A stretch of DNA of 64,000 nucleotides from Coix lacryma-jobi var. lacryma-jobi (lineage: Eukaryota > Streptophyta > Magnoliopsida > Poales > Poaceae): NCBI GenBank assembly GCA_009763385.1, contig CM019829.1, positions 38,357,705-38,421,704 on the forward strand, read 5' to 3'. How positions within the stretch are numbered: position 1 is the stretch's first letter; each line of letters opens with the position of its first letter. Position numbers and translations under genes: made by a program. Below, in pieces: positions 31,661 to 43,899 of the stretch. Below the pieces are notes generated by a model. It searched no databases and had not been told where the DNA came from. It saw only the letters and a list, made by a program, of their open reading frames with translations.

Positions 31661-32310
31661 TTCCTTGTCTACCCCGCTGCAAATATCGCTTTGGCTATGA
31701 GCCTATAATCAATTGTAAGTCAAAACCATCCGTGGAAATAGACAGTTCATTAAGAACGTGTGAGAAGATGTTTCACTAAGAGGAGAACAAATAAAGCAAG
31801 AGAACATATCAATCCTAGTGAGCGGCAAAGACATAGGAGAAGTTGATAATCACATTACACAAACTGATAACATAAGGCCGTCTACAACTGTTACAAAGTG
31901 TCATCTTTGCGCATTCTTAATCGCATCCTAGTTAGCGTCTAGTCGACCTGCTCTTTGCGCATTGGAGAGCAAGGACTCCGCCGACCTCATCGCCACTGGT
32001 AGGGGAGTAGCTCGCCTACGCGCCCGCTGCTGCAGCCGCCTCCAGTAATGGTGGACGGCAGAGGCAGAGAAAAGAAGAGACGGCACTTTGCAGGAGATGC
32101 ATGTACAAGTGTTTGTTACAGCAAAGAAAAGTGTTTTTTTTTACTTGCAAAAGTTTTGTAACCATCCTAATAAATAGCAATTCATAGCAGTAATTTTTTA
32201 CCAAATTACTGTAGATGCTGTTATTATTTCGCAATGCCTGATTCACGAGAAAAAGAAAGAGATCGCAGAGGGGCAAAATAATACTAGTACTCACTAAAAC
32301 CAATAAAAAC
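31661..32310. other. Host sequence, no gene seen
   Basis: No frame above 95 codons and none with recognisable content. It lies between the CACTA right end and the next MITE. Confidence 0.5.
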
Positions 32311-32312
32311 TA

Positions 32313-32740
32313 CTCCTTTCATACCCATATTAGGTCATGTTTAGTTCGCAAAATTTTTGAAGAAAAGTTTATGTAGCACTTTCATTGTTATTTGACAATC
32401 TTTGTCTAAACATGAACTAACTAGGCTCAAAAGATTCGTCTCGATATTTACAGACAAGCTGTGCAATTAGTTGTTTTTTTAACCTACATTTAATACTCCA
32501 TGCATGCGTCTAAAGATTCGATGTGACGGAGAATCTTGAAATTTTTTTTGACTAAGCAGGACCTTAGTTGTCATTTTAGACAAGATTTGAGTCAAACTTA
32601 GAAATATAAATCATTAATAACTATTAAGTTTCTAAGTTTGCAAATATGAAAATTATACAAATAGATTTGTCTTGAAAAATATTTTTATAAAAGTATATAT
32701 ATTACTTTTTTCTAATTTTTTTTATAAAAACAAGAGGTCA
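32313..32740. mobile_element. Stowaway MITE remnant interrupted by another MITE
   Basis: The left end CTCCTTTCATACCCATATTA preceded by TA matches the 29927 family. The sequence resumes after the inserted element with GTTGTCATTTTAGACAAGAT and runs colinear with 29952-30122 until about 32740, where the right end is missing. Confidence 0.75.
32333..32563. mobile_element. TTA-flanked MITE (Tourist/PIF-Harbinger-like) inside the Stowaway
   Basis: The inverted ends GGTCATGTTTAGTTCGC and ACTAAGCAGGACC, and the TTA duplications at 32330-32332 and 32564-32566, fit PIF/Harbinger-type MITEs. Removing it and one TTA restores the Stowaway word CCCATATTAGTTG. Confidence 0.8.
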
Positions 32741-32949
32741 TAGCCACTGATGCCATCCAATGTAAATCGCTGCAGGCCGCTACAAACGGTGTCATTGTCG
32801 CGACATCATTGCCACTTACACAGTCCACTGACGTTGTTCTTCACCGAATTAACCACTGTCATGCAAGGATAACCGCGCACAAACCGCTGGTAGCCAACCC
32901 GTGATAACTGCCTTTAGTCATCAATTGTGTAGCTACAATCAACTTAATG

Positions 32950-32954
32950 GTTGT
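32950..32954 (+). repeat. Left flank GTTGT of element D complex
   Basis: Matches GTTGT at 48863-48867 immediately after the right LTR end, as expected for a target-site duplication of the outermost LTR. Confidence 0.75.
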
Positions 32955-34190
32955 TGAAAGGATCAAGATGTCTTGTAGGGTGAATTGGGCTTTTCTAAAA
33001 CTTCTTTCAAGAATCAAAACCTATCAAGCCTCAATTAACCCCCTAGTGCCTAGAAGTGTGTTTGACTAGAATCAACCGCACAAAAGACTATCGCTAAACC
33101 ATTTCTACTCTAGCATGACAATTCAATTATGAAAGAACACCAAGTAAATGCGGAATTGAATTGCTCAAAGTTAAATGCGTAGTAAAGAGAGTAGAGATGA
33201 CACGACGATCTTTTTACCGAGGTATCGAGATGTCGGCACCCCCCTAGTCCTCGTTGGAGCACCCGCGCAAGGGTATCGTCTCGCCTTGATCTGCGCAAGG
33301 ATCAAGTGCTCACTACGAGCTGATTCTTCGCCACTCCGGCCCGGTGAATCGCTCGCTACCGGTCACAACTTGACTTGGGTCATCCACAAAGCCTCCGGAT
33401 GATCACCAAGCTCTTCGATCACCACCAAGCCATCTAGGTGATGCCGATCACCAAGAGTAACAAGCTAGAACTCTCACTTGACCAACACAAGGCCAAAGAG
33501 ATTGATGGATGCACACTTGCTACTCAATTCTCACTAGGAGGTGACTAATTCTCTCAATTAGCAACTCACTCAACCTCACTAGGGCTCTTGCACTCACTCA
33601 CACTCACAATGTGTTTCTCAGCAGATGGAAGTGACAAGAACACTCTAATGGATGGAGGGAAGGAGTATAAATACTCCCCCAGCCGGTCATCCAAAACAGC
33701 ACCAAACTGGTGCTTCTGCGGGGGCATCGGACGCTCCGATGCAGGGCATCGGACGCGCCGATGACCTCGACCAACGGTCGACTGTACCATCTTGTCAGAG
33801 TGTTAAAGGAGCATTGGACGCTGGGCAGCGTCCGATGCCTCCACATCGGACGCGTCCGACGTGGATTTACCGTCTCTGGAACCTCTCTAGATGACCATCG
33901 GACACTGACCCTCAGCCTCCGATGCCAGCGTCCGATGTGCCCCTCAGGGCACCCTCTCTGGAACAGTGGCACAGGCGGGTCCAATGTGACAACATCGGAG
34001 CGTCCGATGCCACCTGGCCAGCACACTCAAGTCTAAGTGACATCGGACGCGCGTCCGATGCCACTAAGGCCAACGTCTTATGCCCAAAACAGGGCCGAAA
34101 CGACTTCGGATCGCGACGCTGCCTTAACGACTTTTCATCCTTGCGACATAAGGCATCTCTCTGAGCTACCTAGGGCTATGAAATAACAAG
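32955..34190 (-). repeat. A-subfamily LTR fragment at the left end of the D complex
   Basis: Begins with the LTR terminus TGAAAGGATCAAGATG and follows the element A LTR (e.g. AGACTATCGCTAAACC) to GAAATAACAAG, where another LTR terminus starts. The part that would follow (TGTGCACCACACC... to the other LTR end) is missing. It includes TATAAATA at 33666-33673 and a palindromic array at 33725-34060. Confidence 0.85.
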
Positions 34191-34541
34191 TGAAAGGATC
34201 AAAATGCCCAAGAGGGGGGTGAATTAGGCTTTTCTAAAACTTCTTGCAAGGATAAAACCTATCAAGCCCCAATTAACCCCCTAGTTCCTAGAAGTGTGTT
34301 TCCTTTTATTCTACCGCACAAAAGACCAAGTCTATGCCACTCCTACTCTAGCAAAGCAATTCAATAGTGAATGAACAACAAGTATAATGTGGAATTGAAT
34401 TGCTTGAAAGTAAATGCGTAAGTAAAGGAGTAGAGATGACAAGACGATCTTTTTGCCGAGGTATCGAGGTGTCGGCACACCCCCTAGTCCTCGTTGGAGC
34501 ACCCGCGCAAGGGTATCGCTCCCCCTTGATCCGCGCAAGGG
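34191..34541 (-). repeat. Truncated 3' LTR of element D
   Basis: Starts TGAAAGGATCAAAATGCCC and carries D-subfamily words also found at 47259 onward (CCAAGTCTATGCCACTCC, GTATAATGTGG). It breaks off after GATCCGCGCAAGG and is joined through GCATCGGACC to extra-ORF sequence. Confidence 0.85.
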
Positions 34542-35443
34542 CATCGGACCGCGTTGAGGATCCGAGTCGTAGGGTTGAGATCCCTAGGTGTGCGACTCGA
34601 ACCCTCACCGAACGGCTCAGTGAAGCAGGGGCGGACCAGGTCAGTGGACGGCTGGGCACCACCGTGAGGGCGGCGGGGTGGCTCGGTCCTGTCGTAGCAC
34701 AAGTCGTGGATCCGGGTCTGTGAGTGTCTAAAGCCAAACCAACCCCGGATCTCTGACGAGAACAGCCTGTAGTGCTCCCCCTCGAATGCGAACTCAATCG
34801 TCTCTCTGTCCGGGTGTACCCAAAGCGAAGAGTAAAACTGAAATACCCAGTCCTCAATATAGGAGCCAGACCGCCCCAGAAGGTCCGCCAGACCAGGTAG
34901 GTAGGTGAGAATGGGGCAAAACTGTTCTCCAACTACTGTGACTAAGGCCTCCAGTGGACAAACACGCTGAGGACGTAAGGAAATACCGGCATTCCTGTAG
35001 CCCTGGTAAAAGTCCTCCTGCAGCACTGTATAGAACGTTGGTCCTGCCTGCTACTGTCTCTCCCACGGGAACCACTGCTCGACTGGGACGAGCCTGAGTG
35101 TCTGGATCTGAGAACAAGTGGCTGCCCAGAGGTCCAGTCGCGGGATCAGCGGGGGCGCACGCCTCGATGGAGCACGTGCTCCCCGCAGAGGGACATCGGG
35201 CCGGGGTGGCACCGCTGTCCTGCGATGCGAGGACCGTCGTCGGGGAACCTCCTCAGGTACCTCCTCCTCTGCCTCGGCCTCTGGTGCCTCTGCCTCGGCC
35301 TCTGGTGCCTCTGCCTCTACCTGTCCTGCTTCAGCCTCAGCTGCCTCGGCCTCTGCCTGGCCCTGCCCTGAGCTCTCGGGCTCCACTCCCGGAGACGTGA
35401 ACGTCGTCTGGCGACCGGCAGCCATAAGCGTGCCAGTCGGTGA

Positions 35444-35448
35444 GTGGT
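35444..35448 (+). repeat. Left target-site duplication of solo LTR E (GTGGT)
   Basis: Repeated at 37185-37189. Removing E and one GTGGT restores the sequence GAGTGGTGGAACCGCTC seen uninterrupted in element A near 11930. Confidence 0.92.
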
Positions 35449-37184
35449 TGTTGACGCTGGTTATCTATCATAATTAAGGGATAAATAAATATGAAAAGGG
35501 CAAGAATTCAATCACCAACAAAGGTTTAGGGTTTTAATTGACAATATTCCACGAGTTTTGGTGAACTGTGATTCTGCAGGGACTAAACCAAGAAACCAGC
35601 GCTGATTGCTTTCCCTAGAAGAAAACCGACGAGAGATAACGCAACCGCCAAGTCAGGAACCTTCCAGAAGACTCCAGAGAACACATAGAGACACCACGAA
35701 GAAGGGCACCCCGATCCACTTCCAGGTGGGACCGACACCGGTCGGTCTCCCCCCGGGCCCACTGGCTTCCGTCTTCTGCAAGCTTCCTCCACCGACCTCT
35801 AGGACTCATCTCGGCTGTACCTTAAGTCGGTTTGATCTAACGGCTGTGGTTGATCCCTCAGGGCTATATAACCAGACCCCAGACCCTTCTCTCCATCATC
35901 ATCAGATCTCAAGTCATTAGAAGAGGAGGAGGATCAATCAGAAACCCTAATTTCCTTAAAGCCACATCAACTTAGGCATAGCTAGATAGAATTAGAATTA
36001 GAAGAGGCAAGCTTCGCTTGGATTCCAGATCTAGTCGCGAGAAGGCTCGGTAAACCCAAGATCTTCTCTCTTGTATCAACATTATGGATCTAATTATGTT
36101 TCTAGTTCATAATTGTTCTTCATTGTTCATGTTCTAGTTCATCTTCTAGTTCTAGTTCATCGTCTAGTTCATCTTCTAGTTCATACTCTAGTTCATCTAT
36201 GTGTTCTAGTTCATCATACTGTTCATCATTGTGTGCTAATTCATAGTCTAGTTCATAATAGTTTAGATATAATTGATATGACTAAGACATTAATTACTAT
36301 ATTCTTAATTATACAGCTTGTAGTATGCTTTGATTATATATTTGGCATAGATAGATTATCATCATGTTTATACTCATGTTCGTATAGCGCTCATCTTAAT
36401 GATCATTGGGTGGGTGATAGATACTATGTAGGCGTGGTGCCTATACACTATTTATCTGCGAATGCGTCCTATGTTCCGGATAGAGTGGTAGATCGCGGGT
36501 GTGACAGGCCTGTTGAGTCCTTTGTATTCCACCTCCCGAATGTATTGTTCAGTATGGCTCAGTTAACTCATGGTTTAGGGGTTACTCTGTTTGGCACCTT
36601 TACTATGGAGTTGCCTCTTGAATATGAATATGGGATAACCTAGCCAATGATTGCCAAATATAATTGCACTAATCAATGTATGTTATGACTTATAATTAGA
36701 ATAACTTAGGAATACTTCTTTATAATGTCTATTCTAATCCGCATGCCTTGTCTAAGTTGAAATGCTCTAAGGACTATCATAGTTTGATCTTTTATCATTT
36801 ATAGTGTACCTCATTATTGTGATTGATCCCTGTTTAGGATAAAGGAGTGTGTTCTTGCTTTGTTCTCAATTCTCCTATCACATGTGTAGAGTAGCTCTTG
36901 TCCTTATTTATCTCACTTCATTCCTAGTGCTAAATATAAATAACGATACTTGGAACAACTCTGGGTAAAATGCTGCTACAACGGGTGTATTTATCTGTGC
37001 GCTTGCGGGTAAATATTTATCTTTAGAGTCAGTGCTATGATATAATCACATTGCTAGTTTCATGTTGGGGATGACAACTTGACGTTAAGTGATGCTAGTA
37101 GTGTCCCGTACACTTCTTAGTGTCTTCACTAGGTTATTGTTTATGTAGTCTATCTTAGAGTGATTCCATTAAGGAGTGCCAACA
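35449..37184 (+). mobile_element. Solo LTR E (1736 bp), Gypsy-type
   Basis: TGTTGACGC...GTGCCAACA ends with a perfect 5-bp duplication and no internal region, the product of LTR-LTR recombination. The ends and the word CTGTGCGCTTGC, followed by a hairpin-like stretch, resemble element B's LTR (TGTTGATGG...GTCAACA), so it is probably a related Gypsy family. A TATA candidate TATATAA lies at 35865-35871 on the plus strand. The 176-codon frame at 36113-36643 is within the LTR and is not a gene. Confidence 0.9.
36110..36258. repeat. CTAGTTCAT minisatellite in solo LTR E
   Basis: About twelve imperfect copies of TCTAGTTCATC/TGTTCATCAT in 150 bp, starting after the 5' third of the LTR. This creates the open reading frame mentioned above. 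Confidence 0.75.
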
Positions 37185-37705
37185 GTGGTGGAACCGCTCA
37201 ACCTCCTCTACGGCCCTGCGCTGGTCGGGGGACAACTGATCCTCGATCCTGAGTCTGCCCGTACGACCTCCCTGCTCGGCACGCTCTGCGGCGGCCGCAA
37301 CCTCTCTGGCCTGGTCGGCCTCCCGCTGCTCCCTGGTGCGCTTCTGGCGCGTAATCACCTTCCCCTTCCCGGGTCTCTGACCGGAAGGGGGGGGACGTGG
37401 AGGAGAGTCCCCGGGGCCACCACCTACGTTCTTGCAGCGCGACATGGCTGACAAGAACAAGACACACTGCCTCTGAAAGAACCGACTGCCACTGAAGGAT
37501 CTACTGACACTGAGAACAAGCGGACAGTCCAACTGACACTGAAACCCCTGACAAAGAATCTCCCCCTGTCACTGTTCCTCTGGCGCTGTCACTCGCGAGG
37601 CTTGGCCTCGATCCGTACCCGCGGGCTTGGCCCCGGGTTAACTGACACTGCCAAGCTGTCAACTGAGCAAACCAAGCAGACAACGGACAACAGACCACGG
37701 ACTCG

Positions 37706-37810
37706 CTGCACGAGAGAGAGGGGACATATATAAGAAATATATAGGCTAGAGATGAGCAAGTCCTATGGAAGCAAAGCAATGAAGATAAGAGGTGAAGATG
37801 GCTTTGCTAC
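37706..37810 (-). other. Putative intron in the leader of the element D extra ORF
   Basis: Minus strand CAG|GTAGCAAAGCCAT to GTGCAG|CGAGTC, 105 bp, at the same position as in A and G. Confidence 0.6.
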
Positions 37811-38289
37811 CTGATGGAACAACGAACCAAAACAAGCAGGGGGTAAGGACTAACGTTCCGGCACCCACACGTCACACCAAGGGGGATGTGGGGAAATGGC
37901 GGCCGGGGAAACAGTCGCCGGAGGGGAGGTGACGCTCGGGGTCAAGGAGAGCTGCTCCGACGAGGTGGTAGCGAGCTCCGGCGAGGGTGGTTGCGAGCAC
38001 CGGCGAGGTCCGACGAGGGCGGACGGGACTTCGGCGAGCGCGCACGCGCGGGTGCGAGCGAGGGGAGGTTACGGCGTGGCCAGCGAGCAGGGGCTCGGCG
38101 GACTGCGGCGAAGGTGCGGCGGCGGCAAGGAACGCGGCGGCCAGGAGCGCGGGTAGGTGGTGGTTAGGGTTAGGGCGCTCGGCGGTGGGCAGTCGTAGGA
38201 AACGGGCGAGCAACGCGAGGAAGACGAAGAGGATAGGCGGAGACGCGTGGGACCCAGATGTCAATGAAGAGAACTCAATGGGCCGCTTT

Positions 38290-38545
38290 AAGGGGCATCA
38301 GACGCGCCGATGGATTCACATCGGACGCTCCGATGTCTGTCCAGAGAGTTCTAGAACGGTGAAAATCGCATCGGATGCTTCCGTTGTCTTTGCATCGGAT
38401 GCTAGGTAGCTTCCGATGGGGCATCGGAGGCTCCGATGGTGACACATCGGATGCTCCCTTGACACTGTTCCAGCCGGAGTTGTCTACAGTGCAGGGCATT
38501 AGATGCTAGGAGCGTCCGATGCAGCTTCCGATGCAGCATCTGATG
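38290..38545. repeat. Internal palindromic array of element D
   Basis: CATCGGACGC/GCATCGGATGC words and inverses, more degraded than in A (several TTCCGATG variants). It lies between pol and the leader of the extra ORF. Confidence 0.7.
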
Positions 38546-39036
38546 CTGCTTTTTGAGCAGTTCCGAAGATCTCCGTTGCGGCTCCCTCTCCCAACCAAAT
38601 TCCAACTCAAATAAGAGGCAAATAAACACCAGTTGGAACCTAGTGTGAGCATCCTCGCATAAACCCTCAATTTTATAAATATTTTGCCATAGGCTACATA
38701 TCATTTTTAGAGAAAATAGGCAATAAAACCCGAAGAGACAACATGTGGCCACCAAAACTAGGGGACTCAACCATTAGGAGCCTCAAATGCTCCCCCTAGC
38801 GGTGGACGAACACAGCGGTTGCTCAAGACATAACCGAAAAGAAATGAGAAAGCAACAACCATGCAAATGCAATGCGATACGGAATTTGAATCTAGATTGC
38901 TTGTCAAGTTTGCTCATGGGTAAGCTTCTTCACACGCTTTTTAGGGCAGTTATCTTAACCACGTCTGACAAGCCTATGTGCATGGCATAATTTAAACATG
39001 GAATATTATACAATGCAATGCAAAGACAACCCCCTT
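38546..39036 (-). other. Element D spacer after pol
   Basis: Noncoding, conserved with 13351-13829. It contains the purine run TAGGGGGAGCATTTGAGG (minus strand, near 38783-38800). Confidence 0.6.
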
Positions 39037-42000
39037 TCACCTTTTGACAAAGTTACTTAGATCAAGCACATTAAGCTCACTTCGCAATCTACAAAGAGTG
39101 TTTTCATCTAGGGGTTTTGTGAAGATATCCGCCAATTGATCTTCGGTTCTAACTCCCTCTAAGGATATGTCTTTCTTGGAAACATGGTCTCTAAGAATGT
39201 GATGGCGAATATCTATGTGCTTTGTGCGAGAGTGTTGAACCGAGTTGTTAGCAATCTTAACCGCACTTTCATTGTCACACAACAAAGGTACCCTTTCTAG
39301 AACTACACCATAGTCTAAAAGGATTTGTTTCATGTAAAGGATTTGTGCACAACAAGCACCTGCGGCTATGTATTCCGCCTCGGCGGTAGACAAGGCCACA
39401 CTATTTTGCTTCTTTGAACTCCATGACACTAGTGATCTCCCAAGCAAATGGCACCCTCCGGATGTGCTTTTTCTATCTACTTTGCAACCTGCATAATCCG
39501 AATCGGAATACCCAATGAGTTGGAAGTTAGTTCCTTTGAGATACCAAAGGCCAATGCTTGGGGTGTGCTTTAGGTACCTAAGGATTCTCTAAACCGCTAT
39601 GAGATGTGATTCCCTAGGGTCGGCTTGAAAGCAAGCACACATGCACACACTAAACATGATGACGGGCCTAGATGCGGTCAAATATAACAAGCTACCAATC
39701 ATAGAACGGAAGAGAGTTTGATCAACCGGGTTACCTCCCACATCTAGGTCGAGATGTCCGTTTGTTGGCATTGGAGTCTTGATAGGCTTGCAATCATCCA
39801 TGTTGAAGCGCTTGAGGAGGTCTTTTGTATACTTCTCTTGAGATATGAAAGTCCCCTCCTTCAATTGCTTGACTTGGAAGCCTAGGAAGAATGTGAGCTC
39901 TCCAATCATGGACATTTCGAATTCCTTCGACATCAAGTCACCAAATTCCTTGCAATAGGCTTCATTTGTTGACCCGAAGATGATATCATCGACGTAGACT
40001 TGACAAATGAAGATCTCTCCATCAAGCTTCTTGGTGAATAGTGTGGTGTCGACCTTCCCAATGGTGAAGCCCTTCTCAATGAGGAAGTCCCGGAGGCGCT
40101 CGTACCATGCTCTTAGGGCTTGCTTGAGCCCATATAGCGCCTTGGACAACCTATAAACATGATTAGGATATCTAGGGTCTTCAAACCCGGTGGGTTCATC
40201 AACATAGACTAGTTCATTTATGAAGCCATTTAAAAATGCACTTTTCACATCCATTTGATATAATTTAATGTCATGATGTGACGCATATGCAAGGAGGATA
40301 CGGATGGCTTCGAGTCTTGCAACCGGTGCAAAGGTCTATCCAAAATCCAAACCTTCAAATTGAGAGAACCCCTTTGCCACTAGCCTTGCCTTGTTTCTAA
40401 CAACCTTGCCTTGATCATCTTGCTTGTTCCTAAACACCCATTTTGTTCCAATGACTTGCGCCTTTGGGTCGCTCTTCAAGTGTCCAAACTTGGTTGCGGG
40501 TGAAGTTGTTTAATTCTTCATGCATAGCATTCACCCAATCCGGATCACCTAGAGCTTCATCTACAATGGTAGGCTCAACAAGAGACACAAAGGAGTGATG
40601 TTCAATAAATAAAGCAAGTTTCTGAGATTGAGTCATTACACCCCTTGTTGGACTCCCTATGATGAGATCTTGAGGATGAGCTTGTAGTAGAGGAGTAGTT
40701 CTTTGATCAACCACTTGAGGGGCAGCTTGTGGAGCATCAACATCTTGAGCTTGTACCACCATTTGATCATGGGAGACATGAGTATCTTCAAATGGATCCT
40801 TTCCATCTTTTTCATCAACAAGTGGTACATTGGATGAGGATGGCTTGTCAATGACTTGCACATCATCATCATCATCTTTAGGCTTGATGGCTCCAACCGG
40901 CATGTTCTTCATTGCTTCCCTCAATGGTTCATCACCTACATCATCAAGATTTTCATGCTCTCCTTGAGAGCCATTAGATTCATCGAATTCCACATCATAT
41001 GTTTCTTCTACCATCCCGGTGGCATGGTTGAATACTCGATATGCTTTGGACTTCAATGAGTAACCAACAAGAAAACCAATATCACATCGGCGTTGGAACT
41101 TCCCTAGGTGTTGGCGCTTCTTGAAGATGTAGCATTTGCACCCAAACACTCTAAAGAATGATATATCCGGCTTCTTGTTGTTGAGTAGCTCATAGGGAGT
41201 CTTGCCAAGGAGACGATGGGGGAACAACCGGTTTGATGCATAGCAAGCGGTGTTGATTGCTTCCGCCCAAAATCTTTCCGGTGTAGTGTACTCATCTAGC
41301 ATTGTTCTTGCTAGGGTGATTAGTGTCCGGTTCTTCCTCTCAGCTACCCCATTTTGTTGTGGTGTATATGTTGCGGAGACTTCATGCTTGATCCTAACTT
41401 CATCACAATACTCTTCAATGTGGGTGTTGTCGAACTCTCTTCCATTATCACTTCTAATTTTCTTGATCTTCAAGTCAAATTCATTTTGGGCTCTCTTGGC
41501 AAACTTCTTGAATGAAGGGGTTGCTTCGGATTTGTCATGAAGAAAGAATACCCAAGTGTATCTCGAATAATCATCAACAATCACTAGGCAATAGAGATTT
41601 CCACCCAATCTAGCATATGTTGTTGGCCCAAATAGATCCATGTGAAGTAGCTCCAACTCTCTTGATGTTGATACAAAGGCTTTGGTTGGATGTGTATTTG
41701 CAACTTGCTTGCCGGCTTGACATGCACTACACAATTTGTCCTTCTCAAACTTGACATCCTTCAAGCCTCTAACCAAATCCTTCTTCAATAACTTGTTGAG
41801 AGTGTTCATTCCCACGTGAGCCAATCTTCTATGCCATAGCCAACCAAGTGATTGCTTAGTGAACAAACATGTCTTCAAGTTGGCATCTTCAGAGGTGAAA
41901 TCCACTAGATAGAGATTGTTGTATCTAAAGTCCTTGAATATCACTTGTGTATCATCTTTCTTGGTCACAACCACTTCCTTGTCGGTGAACAAACATTGAA

Positions 42001-42262
42001 AGCCAAGATCACATAATTGCCCAACAGATAGCAAGTTGAAGCTCAATGATGCAACTAGAAGTACATTTGAGATGGTATGATCATTTGAAATTGCTACTTT
42101 GCCCAATCCCTTGACATTGCCCTTTGAGTTGTCACCAAATGTAATCTTTCCTTGGTCATTGACATTCTCTTCTAGTGAGGTGAACATCCAGGGATCACCG
42201 GTCATATGTTGCGAGCAACCACTATCAATCACCCAATGAGATCCACCGGTCTTGTAGTTCAC
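39037..42262 (-). pseudogene. Element D pol polyprotein, frameshifted
   Basis: 3226 bp against 3228 in A and G, exactly a 2-bp deletion. It falls near 40456, where A/G read ERPKGARVIGTKWVF and D goes out of frame after PKGA. Domains as in A: protease VIDSGCSQHMTGD, HHCC region, integrase (HMDLFGPTTY, SDNGREFDN), reverse transcriptase YVDDIIFGS, RNase H STAEAEYIAAG. Further breaks are TAG at 40336-40338 (Glu in DFGETFAP) and TAG at 39589-39591 (Lys after SHLIAV). Not functional. Confidence 0.92.
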
Positions 42263-43494
42263 CTACAGACACAAGAAATCAAGCTTGAGCTTTTGGGACC
42301 CAAACTTGTTGTGGTCCCTTAACCTTCTCTACTAGTGACTTAGCAACCCAAATTTGCTTTGGCCTATTCTTGTTAGGAGGCGCCATGAACATGACTTTCA
42401 TCTTGCCACTAGAGTCTTGTCTAAGCATGTAGTGAGCATTGAAAACAAAGGGCCTAGCATGCTTGGGCAAGGGTGTAGGTTTAGGCTCTTCACAATCATG
42501 AGCAAAGTGTCCTTCCTTTCCACACTCATAGCATCTTCCAATCTTCTTCTTCTTTGGCTTAGTGATGCTTTTGCGTTGCTTCATCTTCTCTTCAAGGAAG
42601 CCAATACCATTTCTATTTGTCTTCATCACGGTGTTCATGAGTAGCTCACTTTGAAGACATTGCCCCTTGATGAATTTCTTCAACCCGGTGGTGAGGTGCT
42701 CCTTCTCTTTCTTGAGCTTGTCATTTTCTTGTTGGAGCTCTAATTGAGATGGTGTCATCTTGTAATCCCTCTCCATCTTCAATCTCTTGTTCTCTTCTTT
42801 TAGCATGTCTAGCTCAAGTGACATGCTATAATCATCATCTTGGGTCTCAACAATGACTTGCTTTGTGGTTGCGAGCTTCTCTAGATCAACTTTGAGCTTT
42901 GCATTCTCATTTTTGATCTTGACATAGTCATCATAGTGATCGGCCACAACCACATTCTTGCCCTTGCCACTAGCTCTTTGCTCATCATGCTCACTAACCA
43001 AGTCCTCACAAGATGTTGCTATGTCACACTTAACAACAAGGTTAGGAGCATCATATGTCTCATGTGAAAGCATATCATAAGCAACGGTGAGAGTATCATA
43101 GTCAACTTTCACTTGAGTGTATTGTTCTTTCAGCAAAGCATAACTAGTGGTAAAGTCACTATGCATCTTATCAAGTTTTTCATTTTTAGCTTTGAGCTAT
43201 TTGTTAGAGGACTTGAGCTCCTTGATAGATGATGACATAGTTGCAAGTTCATCTTTTAGCTCATCACTAGCATGAATAGCATGATCATATTTCTTAGCAA
43301 GAGATTCATTTTCATCAACAAGCTTTTCATTTTTAGCTCTAGTCTTTCTTATGATTTTAGAGTAGTTGTTTAGCAATTTAACAAGCTCATCATAAGTGGG
43401 TGCCTCAAATTCACCATCACTATCACTATCACTAGAGTCATCATCGCTTTGTACCTTCCGGTCACCCTTGGCCATAAGGCATAGGTGTGTAGAT

Positions 43495-43499
43495 GATGA
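43495..43499 (+). repeat. Left target-site duplication of solo LTR F (GATGA)
   Basis: Repeated at 46019-46023, immediately outside the TG...CA ends of F. Confidence 0.9.
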
Positions 43500-43899
43500 T
43501 GAAGGACCGAAAATGCTAAAGCAAGGCGACCAGAGGGGGTGGTGAATGGGAGCCTAAAAATTTCTTCTCAGAAATTCCGGCCTCTGTCCCAACAAAATCA
43601 ACCCCAAGAGCAAAGCCGACACACGTGATGTCCACAACCCAAGAGAATGGGTGGATGTTCCCTAGGAATACAGCGGGACACCACAAAAGCTCCCTCTTCC
43701 AAATCCACGCAAGTCAACTAGTGACAGGATGGAGTTTGGGTAACCTCAACCTCCCCCGAGCAACGCGAGGGGGATTCAGGCTTTTTCGCAAAGCGGGAAG
43801 CCCGGTTTCTGTAGAGCACAGAGTCGGAAATCCAACGCAAAAAGCGGATCTCAAATCGGAGCTCGAACGCAAAAGATACGGACGAAAACGCGTTCTGTC

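Larger units (their letters stand above)
34551..37445 (-). pseudogene. Element D envelope-like ORF, truncated and split by solo LTR E
   Basis: Starts at ATG 37445-37443 (MSRCKNVGGGPGDSPPRPPP), is interrupted at 37184/35449 by solo LTR E, then continues with a Glu/Ala/Pro acidic repeat expanded relative to A. The conserved block is present (QEDFYQGYRNAGISLR, YLPGLADLLGRSG, YIEDWVFQFYSSLWVHPDRE, HSQTRIHDLCYDRTE). A stop lies in ERQ*QAGP at about 35047-35049. It ends at ILN|AVRCPCADQGG, where LTR sequence begins; the Gln-rich coiled coil and Ser/Thr tail are deleted. Confidence 0.85.

Noticed and set aside
36113..36643. 176-codon ORF in the E segment
   Set aside because: It lies wholly within a solo LTR, starts in a CTAGTTCAT minisatellite and has no domain.
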